A stretch of DNA of 33,814 bases from Actinomycetota bacterium (GCA_009698845.1 WLPI01000007.1:1-33814), one strand, 5' to 3'. Shown: positions 26,164-33,814, numbered from the stretch's first letter. Program-made: numbers and translations. The notes: generated by a model from the sequence alone, not told the origin.

Positions 26164-27335
26164 GAGTTTCTCCCAAGAAGTTTATTCCAAGCTCTGCTAT
26201 CCGAAGATAACGTGACTCCTGAATGCCCAACCATTGCCATTTCATAAATATCATAGATGCTCTCCGCAACTACATCCCAATCAAAACTTTTTGCATAATC
26301 ACTGCCCTTGCGAGCTAGCGCCTTTCGCTTCGAGGGATCTGCAAACAAATCTATTGCCTTCTGTGATAGATCTTCTGAGTTCTCTGATTGAAATAGAGTT
26401 CCATACTCGCCATGACCCAGTAATGAATCGAAAGCGGGAAGATCACTTGCGAGTACCGACGCACCACCAGCAAGCGCCTCGGCAAGAATGATTCCGAAGG
26501 ACTCCCCTCCAGTATTAGGCGCAACATAAATGGAGACTGACGACATGAAATTAGCTTTTTCTTCTTCGGAGATTCTCCCCAAAAATGTAAAGCGGCTGCG
26601 CAGCTCTGGCTGCATCTCCTCAATTACGCTCACTGGATTACCTGGGCCAGCCACAATTACTTTTACATCAGGAACGGCAGCAATAATCTGTGGAAGCGCC
26701 TGCACGAGAATCGCAAGGCCTTTGCGCGGTTCCTCGAATCTTCCAATGAATCCAATTGTGTTTCCACTCCAACGTTCATCAACGTGTGCATTTGCAAATC
26801 GCTTTGCATAAATTCCATTTGGGACAACCACGGCGTCGGTATCAAGATGAATCTGCAGCGTTTCTCGTGCCGCCTCGCTGACTGCGATACGCGCTGTAAG
26901 TTTTTCGATGACCGGCTCGATAAAAGGTGTGATTGCAAAAGCAATCTTCTGTCGTGTTGATGCCGCGTGAAACGTCCCAACCAGAGGACCCTCTGCCGCC
27001 CAACACGCCAATAATGAAATGGATGGGATAGCGGGCTCATGTAAGTGCAAGAGATCAAAATTGCCATTGCTAATCCATTGCTTCACTCGCGCAAAAGCTA
27101 CAGGGCCGAAAAGTATGCGAGCTACAGCGCCGTTGTAGGGAATCGAAATTGGTCGTCCGGCGCTCGTGACGTATTCCGGGAGACCTTCTTCATCCATTGC
27201 TGGCGCAAGAACTGATACTTGATGTCCTTGTGCAATTAAGTATTCAGCCAAATCGCGAACATGGCTTTGCACTCCACCGGGTGTATCCCATCCATAAGGA
27301 CAAACCAGTCCGATACGTTTACTTCCAAGTGGCAC
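26160..27335 (-). CDS. pimA: Phosphatidyl-myo-inositol mannosyltransferase, PimA-like
   Basis: A GT4-family GT-B glycosyltransferase expected to transfer mannose from GDP-mannose to the 2-position of phosphatidylinositol, the first committed PIM step. The 391 residues show 'VCPYGWDTPGGVQSHVRDLAEYL' and 'LLHLHEPAIPSISLLACWAAEGP', both close to mycobacterial PimA. The C-terminal nucleotide-sugar domain has 'GRFEEPRKGLAILVQALP' and 'GGESFGIILAEALAGG' (the EX7E motif). The start is GTG with AAGGAG at nine bases and shares one base with the patA stop (TAGTG). Position after the PI-phosphate synthase and acyltransferase genes makes the assignment strong. Confidence 0.9.
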   Translation of the reverse strand: MPLGSKRIGLVCPYGWDTPGGVQSHVRDLAEYLIAQGHQVSVLAPAMDEEGLPEYVTSAGRPISIPYNGAVARILFGPVAFARVKQWISNGNFDLLHLHEPAIPSISLLACWAAEGPLVGTFHAASTRQKIAFAITPFIEPVIEKLTARIAVSEAARETLQIHLDTDAVVVPNGIYAKRFANAHVDERWSGNTIGFIGRFEEPRKGLAILVQALPQIIAAVPDVKVIVAGPGNPVSVIEEMQPELRSRFTFLGRISEEEKANFMSSVSIYVAPNTGGESFGIILAEALAGGASVLASDLPAFDSLLGHGEYGTLFQSENSEDLSQKAIDLFADPSKRKALARKGSDYAKSFDWDVVAESIYDIYEMAMVGHSGVTLSSDSRAWNKLLGRNS

Positions 27336-28219
27336 TAGTCACGCTCCTTGAAATCGCCATCAATCCAGATTCTCTGAAGCATATGCCAATCTTCCGGATG
27401 CTCTGAAATTCCTTGCGCAAAGAGATCCGCAGACCTTTGCACGACCGCTGAAATTCGTTCTGACTCATCACCGTCGGAAGGAACTTCTACTGTATTGAAG
27501 TCGACGTGTATTCCCGTATCTGTATAACTTACATGTGCAACGACCAATGGAATTCCTGTGCGAATTGCTAGCAGAGCTGGTCCTGCTGGCATTCGAGCTG
27601 GAAAACCGAAGAAATCAACATCAATTCCTGAGCGCGACAAATCGCGATCTGCAACAAGTGCAATCAGTCTTTTCTCTCGTGCACGGTTCATGAGTGTTCC
27701 AAAAGAACGAGCATCTAGACCCAGTACCTCAAAGCCCATCGACTGCCGATACTCAAGAAATTTAACGAAGAGAGCTTCGGGCTTTAACCGCTCTGCGACC
27801 GTGACAAGCTGAATTCCCAGAGAACAGAAATATGCACCAGCGTGATCCCAGTTACCGGAATGAGGAAGGATGATAACTACTCCTCGTCCCTCTTCCATTG
27901 GGTCAAGCAGAAGATTCTCATTGTGCAGAGAGACAGATGCGTGAATTCTTTCTATAGACCAGTCTTGAATTCGAAAGGTGTCACACCAATAACGCATGTA
28001 AGAATCGAGAGCCTTACGTACTAGCTCATCTAATTGAGTGGAATTCAACTGAGGAGAAACTCGCGATAAATTAAACCTCAAACGCTGAACGCTAGAACCG
28101 CCCCGGGCAAACATAAATGAACCAGCTCTGGCAAAGAGACGATATGCAGTTTTCTCCGGCAGAGCTCTCACAATTCTCCAGCCCGCAAAATAGACTAAAG
28201 CGGATAATCGTTCCTTCAT
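27335..28219 (-). CDS. patA: Phosphatidylinositol mannoside acyltransferase, PatA-like
   Basis: A lipid A biosynthesis-type (LpxL/HtrB family) acyltransferase, expected to acylate the mannose of PIM1/PIM2. The HX4D motif is in 'ILPHSGNWDHAGAYF' (His120/Asp125), followed by 'LVADRDLSRSGIDVDFFGFPARMPAGPALLA', typical of PatA. I start at 28219, giving MKERLSALVYFAGWR (294 residues). That ATG overlaps the stop of the upstream synthase gene as ATGA, whereas the ORF track's longer start at 28294 would add 25 residues from inside the upstream gene with no family resemblance. Confidence 0.9.
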   Translation of the reverse strand: MKERLSALVYFAGWRIVRALPEKTAYRLFARAGSFMFARGGSSVQRLRFNLSRVSPQLNSTQLDELVRKALDSYMRYWCDTFRIQDWSIERIHASVSLHNENLLLDPMEEGRGVVIILPHSGNWDHAGAYFCSLGIQLVTVAERLKPEALFVKFLEYRQSMGFEVLGLDARSFGTLMNRAREKRLIALVADRDLSRSGIDVDFFGFPARMPAGPALLAIRTGIPLVVAHVSYTDTGIHVDFNTVEVPSDGDESERISAVVQRSADLFAQGISEHPEDWHMLQRIWIDGDFKERD

Positions 28220-28827
28220 TGAATCAGTAAACCTTTTCGAACAACTAGCATCCGCTGAATTACAGTGATGACACCTAAGATTGCCAGTAGCCAAAATCCG
28301 ATTGCTAAAGCAAATGAAACACCAAGTCCATGAAACCCTATGGCAGTCAAGGAGATTATCAATCTCTCGGTCCGTTCAGCGATACCTACATTGCACACTA
28401 TGTCCAAGCTCTCTGCTTTAGCTCGGATGTAAGGAATCAGAATTCCAGAGACCAAAGTAACGATTACTACGTAGCTCAATGGATCCTCGTTGCGCGCCAA
28501 GGAGATGAGAACGCTTACGACGATTGCAGAATCGGTGATGCGGTCAATAGTGGAATCCAAAAAACCACCCCAGGTGCTGGCACCTTTCTGGGAGATTCGA
28601 GCCATTGCACCATCAAACAAATCACTGAGAGCAAAAAAAGATATGACCAATGTTCCTACAAAAAAACGTTCTGTTGAGTAGAAATATGCAGCAGATAGGA
28701 CGACTCCAGTTGCTCCAATGAGAGTTACAGCATTTGGAGTAAGCCCACATCGCAGAGCAAAGCGGGCCACAGGATTAATTAGTCGTGTGACCACCGGTTT
28801 CAGTGCGCTGCTAATCATTGAGAGCAT
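28216..28827 (-). CDS. CDP-alcohol phosphatidyltransferase, probable phosphatidylinositol-phosphate synthase
   Basis: This is an integral membrane enzyme that likely joins CDP-diacylglycerol to inositol 1-phosphate. The 203 residues hold about six membrane segments and the CDP-OH-P motif 'SDLFDGAMARISQKG...GGFLDSTIDR', with all four aspartates and the DG/AR pair. Spacing between AR and the next G is nine residues, one more than in mycobacterial PgsA1. Context (followed by patA and pimA) favours PI-phosphate synthase over phosphatidylglycerol-phosphate synthase. The ATG has GGGAAAG six bases upstream. It is divergent from a plus-strand gene only 15 bp away. Confidence 0.88.
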   Translation of the reverse strand: MLSMISSALKPVVTRLINPVARFALRCGLTPNAVTLIGATGVVLSAAYFYSTERFFVGTLVISFFALSDLFDGAMARISQKGASTWGGFLDSTIDRITDSAIVVSVLISLARNEDPLSYVVIVTLVSGILIPYIRAKAESLDIVCNVGIAERTERLIISLTAIGFHGLGVSFALAIGFWLLAILGVITVIQRMLVVRKGLLIQ

Positions 28828-28829
28828 CG

Positions 28830-28835
28830 TATTCT
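28830..28835 (+). promoter_or_regulatory. Candidate leaderless -10 box for the EF-G-like gene
   Basis: TATTCT (four of six to TATAAT) ends seven bases before the plus-strand ATG at 28843, so transcription would begin at the start codon. The sequence before the ATG is pyrimidine-rich (TTCTTTCCCGC) with no Shine-Dalgarno, which fits leaderless translation. No -35 match is visible. Confidence 0.38.
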
Positions 28836-28842
28836 TTCCCGC

Positions 28843-29439
28843 ATGACTTCACCTAGCGCTGACGCTGTGAGACGTATCCATATATATGGTCACGTCTCTG
28901 CCTCACCTGCCGCCATCGCTCAGACGTTCTCGGGCCAACACTCGGATACTCCCGTACCGGATTCAGATGTTGCAATCTTTGCTATCAACCCTTCAGCGGG
29001 CATTGACCAAGAAACAATTGACATCTGGGCCGCTCTCGATGATTTTCAAATTCCTCGCTTAGTTGTTGTAACCGGTCTAGATGGACAGGAACTAGATTTC
29101 GAAGATGCTGTCATGGTTGCTAATCGAGTTTTCGATCAACTTGTAACTCCCTATCTTGTTTTACATGATGATGTTGGCTCACCTGCTGCACTTATTCGCC
29201 TGGAAGATTTATCGATCTTGGATTATTCAACGAAACCAATGACTGTAAAACCATGCGATCCTGAACATGAAGAACTTGTCAAAGAGTTTAGAGATGAATT
29301 CTTAGAGCAAATGTCTGAGATGAGCTACGGTGCTTTCGCTGCGGGAATTCTCTTTCCAGCCATACCGCTAAATGTAACTAGTGGAATTGGTGTAGATATA
29401 GTGCAATCGTTTATTGAGCAATTACCAAGCAGCAGCTAA
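28843..29439 (+). CDS. Degenerate, stand-alone EF-G-like GTPase domain
   Basis: A 198-residue protein that appears to be a shortened EF-G G domain. 'RRIHIYGHVSASPAAIAQTF' aligns with the EF-G P-loop region (GHxGAGKTTL), but the lysine and threonine are gone. The protein then jumps to 'SDVAIFAINPSAGIDQETIDIWAALDDFQIPRLVVVTGLDG', matching the DGAV...GV..Q....W.....VPR...NKMD stretch after switch II. The intervening switch I and DTPGH sequences are deleted, and NKxD is TGLD. The C-terminal 'FAAGILFPAIPLNVTSGIGVDIVQSFIEQLPSS' matches the end of the EF-G G domain. GTP binding therefore looks lost. Function is unknown. Its stop overlaps the convergent HIT gene by 18 bp. Confidence 0.7.
   Translation: MTSPSADAVRRIHIYGHVSASPAAIAQTFSGQHSDTPVPDSDVAIFAINPSAGIDQETIDIWAALDDFQIPRLVVVTGLDGQELDFEDAVMVANRVFDQLVTPYLVLHDDVGSPAALIRLEDLSILDYSTKPMTVKPCDPEHEELVKEFRDEFLEQMSEMSYGAFAAGILFPAIPLNVTSGIGVDIVQSFIEQLPSSS
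28871..28896. repeat. 26-bp near-palindrome at the divergent pair
   Basis: GACGTATCCATAT/ATATGGTCACGTC is an inverted repeat with 11 of 13 positions paired, including a perfect CCATATATATGG core (28878-28889). It lies 28 bp inside the plus-strand gene and about 45 bp upstream of the minus-strand synthase ATG, where that operon's promoter should be. It may be an operator or may hold the AT-rich -10 region of the lipid operon. Confidence 0.45.
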
Positions 29440-29946
29440 TTCTTCTCTTGTTATTGTAAGAAGCTGTGGAAGCACTTTCGTCTTTCCAATAATTGGCATG
29501 AAGTTCGCGTCGCCCGACCACCGCGGAACAATATGCTGATGAATATGCTCAGCAACCCCAGCGCCAGAAATTGCACCTTGATTCATTCCCAGGTTAATGC
29601 CATCAGCCTTCGATACTTTACGTAACGTCTTCATTGCATGGGCAGTGAGATCAGTAATTTCATGACGTTCCTCGATAGTGAGATCAGTCAGGTCTGCCAC
29701 ATGCCGGAAGGCGCACACCAGTAAGTGGCCTGGGTTGTATGGATACAAGTTCATAACAACGTATGCACTTACTCCTCGATGAACAATAAGACCTTCCTCA
29801 TCGCCCAACGTTGGAATACGACAGAAAGGGCACTCCACTTCATTTCCATCTAGCGGACGGTTCTCACCACGTAAGTATTCGAGTCGATGGGGCGCCCACA
29901 AACGCTGCCACCCATCGGGCATTCCTACGCCGTCGATTTCACTCAT
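29422..29946 (-). CDS. HIT-family AP4A phosphorylase-like protein
   Basis: A 174-residue histidine-triad protein, with the triad in 'EHIHQHIVPRW' (His134, His136, His138) and a CPFC pair (Cys39/Cys42) that may bind zinc. 'NLYPYNPGHLLVCAFRHVADLTDL' and 'GDANFMPIIGKTKVLPQLL' closely resemble Mycobacterium tuberculosis Rv2613c, characterised as a diadenosine tetraphosphate phosphorylase. AP4A is a by-product of aminoacyl-tRNA synthetases, and the gene starts two bases after the thrS stop with an AGG site seven bases before the ATG. This order is shared with mycobacteria. Activity here is inferred from similarity. Confidence 0.88.
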   Translation of the reverse strand: MSEIDGVGMPDGWQRLWAPHRLEYLRGENRPLDGNEVECPFCRIPTLGDEEGLIVHRGVSAYVVMNLYPYNPGHLLVCAFRHVADLTDLTIEERHEITDLTAHAMKTLRKVSKADGINLGMNQGAISGAGVAEHIHQHIVPRWSGDANFMPIIGKTKVLPQLLTITREELAAAW

Positions 29947-29948
29947 TC

Positions 29949-31937
29949 TTACACCTGAGTACGCTGAGAAATCGTCGCCAAAATTTCTGCAATCGCATCC
30001 GCTATTGGAACACCGTTCTTTTGTTCACCATTGCGATATCTAAATGAGACAGCTCCTGAATTCATATCTTCTTCGCCAGCAATAATCATGTAAGGAACTT
30101 TTTGCATTTGCGCATTTCGCACCTTCTTCTGCATGCGATCATCTGATGAATCAAGTTCAGCGCGAATTCCTGCAGCCTTCATCTTCTTTATCGCACCGCT
30201 GAGATAGTCGGCGAAAGCGTCTGCTACCGGAATACCCACTACCTGCACAGGTGCAAGCCATGGAGGAAATGCGCCCGAATAGTGCTCTGTAAGAACACCG
30301 AAGAATCGCTCGATCGAACCAAAGAGAGCGCGGTGAATCATCACTGGTCTCTGTCGACTTCCATCTGCTGCTGCAAACTCGAGTTCAAAACGTTGCGGCA
30401 ATTGGAAATCTACTTGGATAGTAGACATCTGCCATGTGCGCCCAATTGCATCCTTTGCTTGCACAGAAATCTTAGGACCGTAAAACGCAGCGCCACCTTC
30501 ATCAAGAACAGTCTCTAAACCTTGTGCAAGTGCGGCCTTACGTAAAGCTTCTGTCGCCTCTTCCCAATCAGAATCCTCTCCTACAGATTTCTCTGGGTTT
30601 CTAGTTGAAAGTTCGAGATAGAAATCCTGTAAACCATAATCACGCAAAAGATTGAGAACGAATGTCAATAATGAATCAAGCTCAGCAGGCATCTGCTCTT
30701 TGGTGCAGTAAATATGGGCGTCATCTTGTGTGAAGCCACGAGCACGAGTGATTCCGTGCAATACGCCAGATTTCTCATAACGGTAAACAGTTCCGAATTC
30801 AAATAGTCGCAAAGGAAGTTCGCGGTATGAGCGTTGGCGTGATTGAAAGATCAAGTTGTGAAATGGGCAGTTCATTGGCTTCATGTAGTACTGCTGCCCC
30901 GCACGTCTTACAGTCCCATCAGCATGAAGCTCTTCATCCAAAATCATCGGCGGATACATGCCTTCTGAATACCAATCGAGGTGGCCAGATTTTTGGAAAA
31001 GAGCGGCTTTAGTTAAATGTGGAGAATAGACAAAATCATAGTTTTCTTCTTCATGACGCTTACGTGAATAATCTTCCATCGCTCTGCGAATAATTCCGCC
31101 CTTTGGGTGAAACACTGCAAGACCAGAACCAATTTCTTCTGGGAATGAAAACAAATCTAATTCTTGCCCAAGTCGACGGTGATCTCGCTTCTCGGCCTCA
31201 GCCAAAAGTTCTAAGTACGCGTTAAGTTCATCTTGCGATGGCCAAGCCGTTCCATAAATTCGCTGCAACATTGGATTCTTCTCTGACCCACGCCAATACG
31301 CCGCGGCGCTTCTCATCAACTTAAATGCTGGAATGTGTTTTGTTGAAGGTAGGTGCGGTCCGCGGCAAAGATCAGACCAAACTGGCTGACCATCTCTTCC
31401 CAGGTTGTCATAAATCGTTAGTTCGGTGCCGCCAACTTCAACACTAGTTTCATCGGTGCCACCACCTTTGATGCCGATAAGTTCACATTTGTATGGCTCG
31501 TGAGCAAGCTCCTTAAGGGCATCCGCTTCAGTTGTTACGCGGCGTTTAAATCTCTGACCATCTTTAACAATTTTGCGCATCGCGCTTTCAATTTTCTCAA
31601 GGTCATCAGGATTAAAAGGAATCTGCGGGTCGAAGTCATAGTAAAAACCATCAGTGATAGGTGGTCCGATGCCAAGCCGAGTCTCTGCGAAAATTTGCTG
31701 TACCGCTTGCGCCATCACGTGAGCTGTCGAATGTCGAAGAACGGATAATCCCTCAGGAGAAGAGATTGATATTCCCTCAACAACATCGCCGTCAGCGAGA
31801 TCCGTCCAGAGATCTCTTAGCGCCCCATTAATTTTGCAGACAACAATCTCTTTATCTTCGGTGAATATCTGCGTGGGTCTCTGATCCGCTTCAACAGAGC
31901 GTTGGGTGCCATTTACGGTCACGTTGATCAGAGACAT
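29949..31937 (-). CDS. thrS: Threonyl-tRNA synthetase
   Basis: ThrRS charges tRNA-Thr and edits Ser-tRNA-Thr. The 662 residues cover an N-terminal TGS domain, the N2 editing domain with '[12 protein letters not shown]' and '[11 protein letters not shown]', the class II catalytic core with zinc-binding 'MKPMNCPFH' (Cys about 357), '[15 protein letters not shown]' and '[13 protein letters not shown]' (about 532), and a C-terminal anticodon domain ('[24 protein letters not shown]'). The ribosome-binding site is weak and the gene begins five bases after pabC, suggesting coupling to the upstream pab genes. No T-box or leader structure can exist in so short a gap. Confidence 0.98.
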   Translation of the reverse strand: MSLINVTVNGTQRSVEADQRPTQIFTEDKEIVVCKINGALRDLWTDLADGDVVEGISISSPEGLSVLRHSTAHVMAQAVQQIFAETRLGIGPPITDGFYYDFDPQIPFNPDDLEKIESAMRKIVKDGQRFKRRVTTEADALKELAHEPYKCELIGIKGGGTDETSVEVGGTELTIYDNLGRDGQPVWSDLCRGPHLPSTKHIPAFKLMRSAAAYWRGSEKNPMLQRIYGTAWPSQDELNAYLELLAEAEKRDHRRLGQELDLFSFPEEIGSGLAVFHPKGGIIRRAMEDYSRKRHEEENYDFVYSPHLTKAALFQKSGHLDWYSEGMYPPMILDEELHADGTVRRAGQQYYMKPMNCPFHNLIFQSRQRSYRELPLRLFEFGTVYRYEKSGVLHGITRARGFTQDDAHIYCTKEQMPAELDSLLTFVLNLLRDYGLQDFYLELSTRNPEKSVGEDSDWEEATEALRKAALAQGLETVLDEGGAAFYGPKISVQAKDAIGRTWQMSTIQVDFQLPQRFELEFAAADGSRQRPVMIHRALFGSIERFFGVLTEHYSGAFPPWLAPVQVVGIPVADAFADYLSGAIKKMKAAGIRAELDSSDDRMQKKVRNAQMQKVPYMIIAGEEDMNSGAVSFRYRNGEQKNGVPIADAIAEILATISQRTQV

Positions 31938-31942
31938 GGTGG

Positions 31943-32662
31943 TTAGCCTACCGAAACAGGTTGCGAGGACGCGTTAATTCGCGCTTGAAGATCCAGTGAT
32001 GATTCACCTATTTTCACTTTCATATCCCCAATATGCGAAACCGGCTGCGCTATCCGAAGACTCGAGAGCAAGAACGCTGACTCAATATCCGGGATTTCGG
32101 AAATATGAATCGGCCTGACCTTCACTGAACATTCTTCGATAGCGATTGCCCGAACTACCCCTGGAAGAAGTCCAGCAGTTATAGGAGGAGTAATCCAATC
32201 GCCATCAATAAGGAAAAGTAAATTCGCCACTGCAGATTCTGTAATCTCATTCTTAGAATTGAAGAGAATCGAATCATCGAATCCTTCATCTCGAGCCGCT
32301 TCAAGAATAGAAAATCTAGAGCTGTAAGGAAATTGTTTGTGTTGCGAACCAATAACCGTCTCGCTGAAGAAATTAACTCGAGCAGGTTCAGTCCGTTCTT
32401 GGTACTCCTCGTGGGTTACGGAGAATACATTGTTACCAAAGCAGATGCGGAGCTTTCCTATCGCATATGGATTCTTGGAAAGTTCATCAATGATTTGCTT
32501 TCGAATCATCTCTTCGCCTGGAATCGAAATACCTAACTGTCTGGCTGAATCCGCAGCCCGGCGCATATGCCGATTCAGAGATACAAGTTTTCCATCGACT
32601 GATTTAATGGTTTCAAAAATGCCAGAAGTTCGAGGGAATCCATATTTATCTAACTCAAGCAT
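31943..32662 (-). CDS. pabC: Aminotransferase class IV, probable 4-amino-4-deoxychorismate lyase
   Basis: A PLP enzyme of fold type IV, expected to split aminodeoxychorismate into p-aminobenzoate and pyruvate for folate synthesis. The 239 residues include '[28 protein letters not shown]', a lysine in '[13 protein letters not shown]' (about 109) that lines up with the PLP lysine of E. coli PabC, and the family signature '[34 protein letters not shown]'. Branched-chain or D-amino-acid aminotransferase activity cannot be excluded on motifs alone, but the gene starts two bases after pabB, which favours PabC. Confidence 0.85.
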   Translation of the reverse strand: MLELDKYGFPRTSGIFETIKSVDGKLVSLNRHMRRAADSARQLGISIPGEEMIRKQIIDELSKNPYAIGKLRICFGNNVFSVTHEEYQERTEPARVNFFSETVIGSQHKQFPYSSRFSILEAARDEGFDDSILFNSKNEITESAVANLLFLIDGDWITPPITAGLLPGVVRAIAIEECSVKVRPIHISEIPDIESAFLLSSLRIAQPVSHIGDMKVKIGESSLDLQARINASSQPVSVG

Positions 32663-32664
32663 TT

Positions 32665-33663
32665 CTATAACGCTCCCCCGGCTATGGAGATAAGTTTACG
32701 AGCTTTCAGTTGCGTCTCTCTCCATTCTGAAAGTGGATCACTACCCCATGTGATTCCTGCTCCAGTCCCAAAGCGAAGAACTCCATCATCAACTTTCCAA
32801 AAAGTTCGAATCCCCACTGCAATTTCGGCTTGATCTCCGTGCACCCAACCCAGTGCACCGCAATAGATTCCTCGTGGCTGCTTCTCGTTGCGCGAAATGG
32901 TTTTCAGGGCTGCACTCTTTGGCGCACCGGATACAGAACCCGCAGGTGAAATTGCCTGCAAGATCTCTCGCCATGAAATCCCGCTCTTTAATTCACCTTC
33001 AATATCTGACACTAAATGAGTAAGACCTGGATGCCTCTCGCTTCTAAAAAGATCAGTAACCTCGATAGTTCCATGTTTACAGATTTGCCCTAAATCATTT
33101 CTCATCAAATCAACAATCATTAGATTTTCGGCCTTGTCCTTCTCGCCAAATTCAGCGTCACTTTCCCGCATCGTGCCTTTAATAGGAGAGGTAAGAACTC
33201 TTCTGCTCTTAAGGCTGATAAGTCTCTCTGGTGACGCCGATGCAATTTCTAACCCTGGTATCCGCAAATACTGAGCAAAAGGAGCGGGATTCTCGCGCAG
33301 TAGTTTTGAAAACAGCCCCTCGAGCGATTGGCCTGTGTCAGCAAGTTCATTAAACAATTCATAACACGCATTTACTTGATAGACAGAACCGTCAGCGATT
33401 TCAGATCTAATGGATTCTACGTATTGCAGATAAGTGCTTTCATCGCTTGTTGATTTCCAAGGAGTTTCTAAGCTCGACCAGTCAGAAGACGCAAACTCTG
33501 ATTCTGAAAGTTCTGAAAAGCGAGCAAAGGTCATCTCTCCTTCAAAGGAAACTGCTACTGCCCAAAATTGGCCGTCATCTAAAACTGCTGGGTCATGACT
33601 GATCTGCTCGAGATGAGTTGCCAATCGACCACCCATCCAGAAGTAATCCTTATGACCTGACAT
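32665..33663 (-). CDS. pabB: Aminodeoxychorismate synthase component I
   Basis: PabB aminates chorismate to aminodeoxychorismate. The chorismate-binding core is clear: 'SPERLISLKSRRVLTSPIKGTMR', 'NLMIVDLMRNDLGQIC', 'SPAGSVSGAPK' and 'YCGALGWVHGDQAEIAVGIRT'. PIKGT carries the lysine that distinguishes PabB from anthranilate synthase (PIAGT). I start at ATG 33663 (332 residues, MSGHKDYFWMGG). The track's start at 33768 would run back through the tRNA promoter and half of the tRNA gene. ATG 33636 is a further alternative with AAGG upstream. The N-terminal half is shorter than in E. coli PabB, as often seen. The amidotransferase partner PabA is not in the window. Confidence 0.9.
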   Translation of the reverse strand: MSGHKDYFWMGGRLATHLEQISHDPAVLDDGQFWAVAVSFEGEMTFARFSELSESEFASSDWSSLETPWKSTSDESTYLQYVESIRSEIADGSVYQVNACYELFNELADTGQSLEGLFSKLLRENPAPFAQYLRIPGLEIASASPERLISLKSRRVLTSPIKGTMRESDAEFGEKDKAENLMIVDLMRNDLGQICKHGTIEVTDLFRSERHPGLTHLVSDIEGELKSGISWREILQAISPAGSVSGAPKSAALKTISRNEKQPRGIYCGALGWVHGDQAEIAVGIRTFWKVDDGVLRFGTGAGITWGSDPLSEWRETQLKARKLISIAGGAL

Positions 33664-33684
33664 TTGGCCAAGGCTACGCACACT

Positions 33685-33714
33685 TTGGCACTTACGCCCT
33701 TGCTGCGATAGATT
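33685..33714 (+). promoter_or_regulatory. Promoter of the tRNA-Gly gene
   Basis: TTGGCA (33685-33690, five of six to TTGACA), an 18-base spacer and TAGATT (33709-33714, four of six to TATAAT) place transcription start near 33721, ten bases before the mature tRNA 5' end. It lies in the 67-bp gap shared with divergent pabB. Confidence 0.6.
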
Positions 33715-33730
33715 TGCCCCTGCACAAAAT

Positions 33731-33803
33731 GCGGACGTAGCGCAGCTGGTAGCGCGGAACCTTGCCAAGGTTCAGGTCGCGGGTTCGAACCCCGTCGTCC
33801 GCT
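33731..33803 (+). tRNA. tRNA-Gly (anticodon GCC)
   Basis: The 73-base cloverleaf is complete by eye: acceptor GCGGACG/CGTCCGC, D stem GCGC/GCGC with GG in its loop, anticodon stem GAACC/GGTTC around loop TTGCCAA (anticodon GCC, reading GGC and GGT), variable loop AGGTC, T stem GCGGG/CCCGT with TTCGAAC, and discriminator T as expected for bacterial tRNA-Gly. CCA is not encoded and must be added after transcription. It closely resembles E. coli tRNA-Gly(GCC). Confidence 0.97.
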
Positions 33804-33814
33804 CGGATTAACCG

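Noticed and set aside
26663-27067. 134-aa minus-strand ORF inside pimA
   Set aside because: Shadow frame of a strongly conserved gene with no recognisable protein pattern.
28220-28294. 25-residue N-terminal extension of the PatA ORF
   Set aside because: It lies within the upstream synthase gene in another frame; the ATGA overlap at 28219 gives the expected N-terminus.
32665-33663. Reading pabB as anthranilate synthase TrpE
   Set aside because: The PIKGT lysine and the adjacent pabC point to aminodeoxychorismate synthase.
33664-33768. Longer N-terminus of pabB in the ORF track
   Set aside because: It reads antisense through half of the tRNA-Gly gene and its promoter; the extra residues do not resemble the family.
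1-33814. CRISPR arrays, insertion sequences, prophage, defence or secondary-metabolite clusters
   Set aside because: No regularly spaced repeats, transposase, integrase or effector-like genes are visible; all genes but a few of unknown function are core housekeeping families.

Overview
The window looks like a core-chromosome segment from a streamlined, moderate-GC (roughly mid-40s % by eye) actinobacterium. The gene order thrS - HIT/Ap4A phosphorylase - phosphatidylinositol-phosphate synthase - PIM acyltransferase - PimA - pdxS - pdxT - yebC - ruvCAB - secDF - rel is the arrangement known from Mycobacterium and Streptomyces. The block alaS - ruvX - mltG - aroE - prepilin peptidase - aroCKB(Q) - efp - nusB is the matching second actinobacterial block. 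Low GC, tiny intergenic spacers, many 1-4 bp stop/start overlaps and missing members of the usual clusters suggest a small-genome freshwater lineage such as acI/Nanopelagicales. That placement is inference from style, not from a marker comparison.

Layout: 35 protein genes (33 on the minus strand, 2 on the plus strand) and one tRNA. No non-coding stretch exceeds 120 bp. Bases 1-60, after nusB, hold nothing I can assign. From left to right: (i) 61-7035, nusB, efp, the shikimate genes aroQ-aroB-aroK-aroC, a minimal prepilin peptidase, aroE, mltG and ruvX; (ii) 7043-13850, three aminoacyl-tRNA synthetases (alaS, aspS, hisS), a DUF948 membrane protein and a metallo-beta-lactamase-fold hydrolase; (iii) 13969-15285, a plus-strand DUF349 protein with its own promoter; (iv) 15296-28827, reading in transcription order pgsA-type synthase, patA, pimA, a LemA-like protein, a DUF3048 protein, pdxS, pdxT, yebC, ruvC, ruvA, ruvB, secD, secF, rel; (v) 28843-29439, a plus-strand degenerate EF-G-like domain; (vi) 29422-33663, pabB, pabC, thrS and HIT in transcription order; (vii) a tRNA-Gly(GCC) with a good promoter, divergent from pabB.

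How the genes work together: the aro genes encode five shikimate-pathway enzymes ending in chorismate, which PabB/PabC use for p-aminobenzoate and folate. PdxS/PdxT make pyridoxal phosphate, the likely cofactor of PabC. The lipid genes make phosphatidylinositol phosphate and the first mannosides of the envelope. RuvABC resolves Holliday junctions, SecDF drives late protein export, Rel sets (p)ppGpp, and four tRNA synthetases plus EF-P and NusB serve translation and transcription.

No mobile element, CRISPR array, phage gene or defence island is visible. The most unusual item is the plus-strand 28843-29439 gene. It looks like a stand-alone EF-G GTPase domain that has lost the P-loop lysine and the switch regions, and a 26-bp near-palindrome sits at its 5' end beside the divergent lipid operon. 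Other points of interest are the absence of yajC, apt and pepP from their customary slots, several candidate leaderless or near-leaderless promoters, and a possible start-codon hairpin at alaS.
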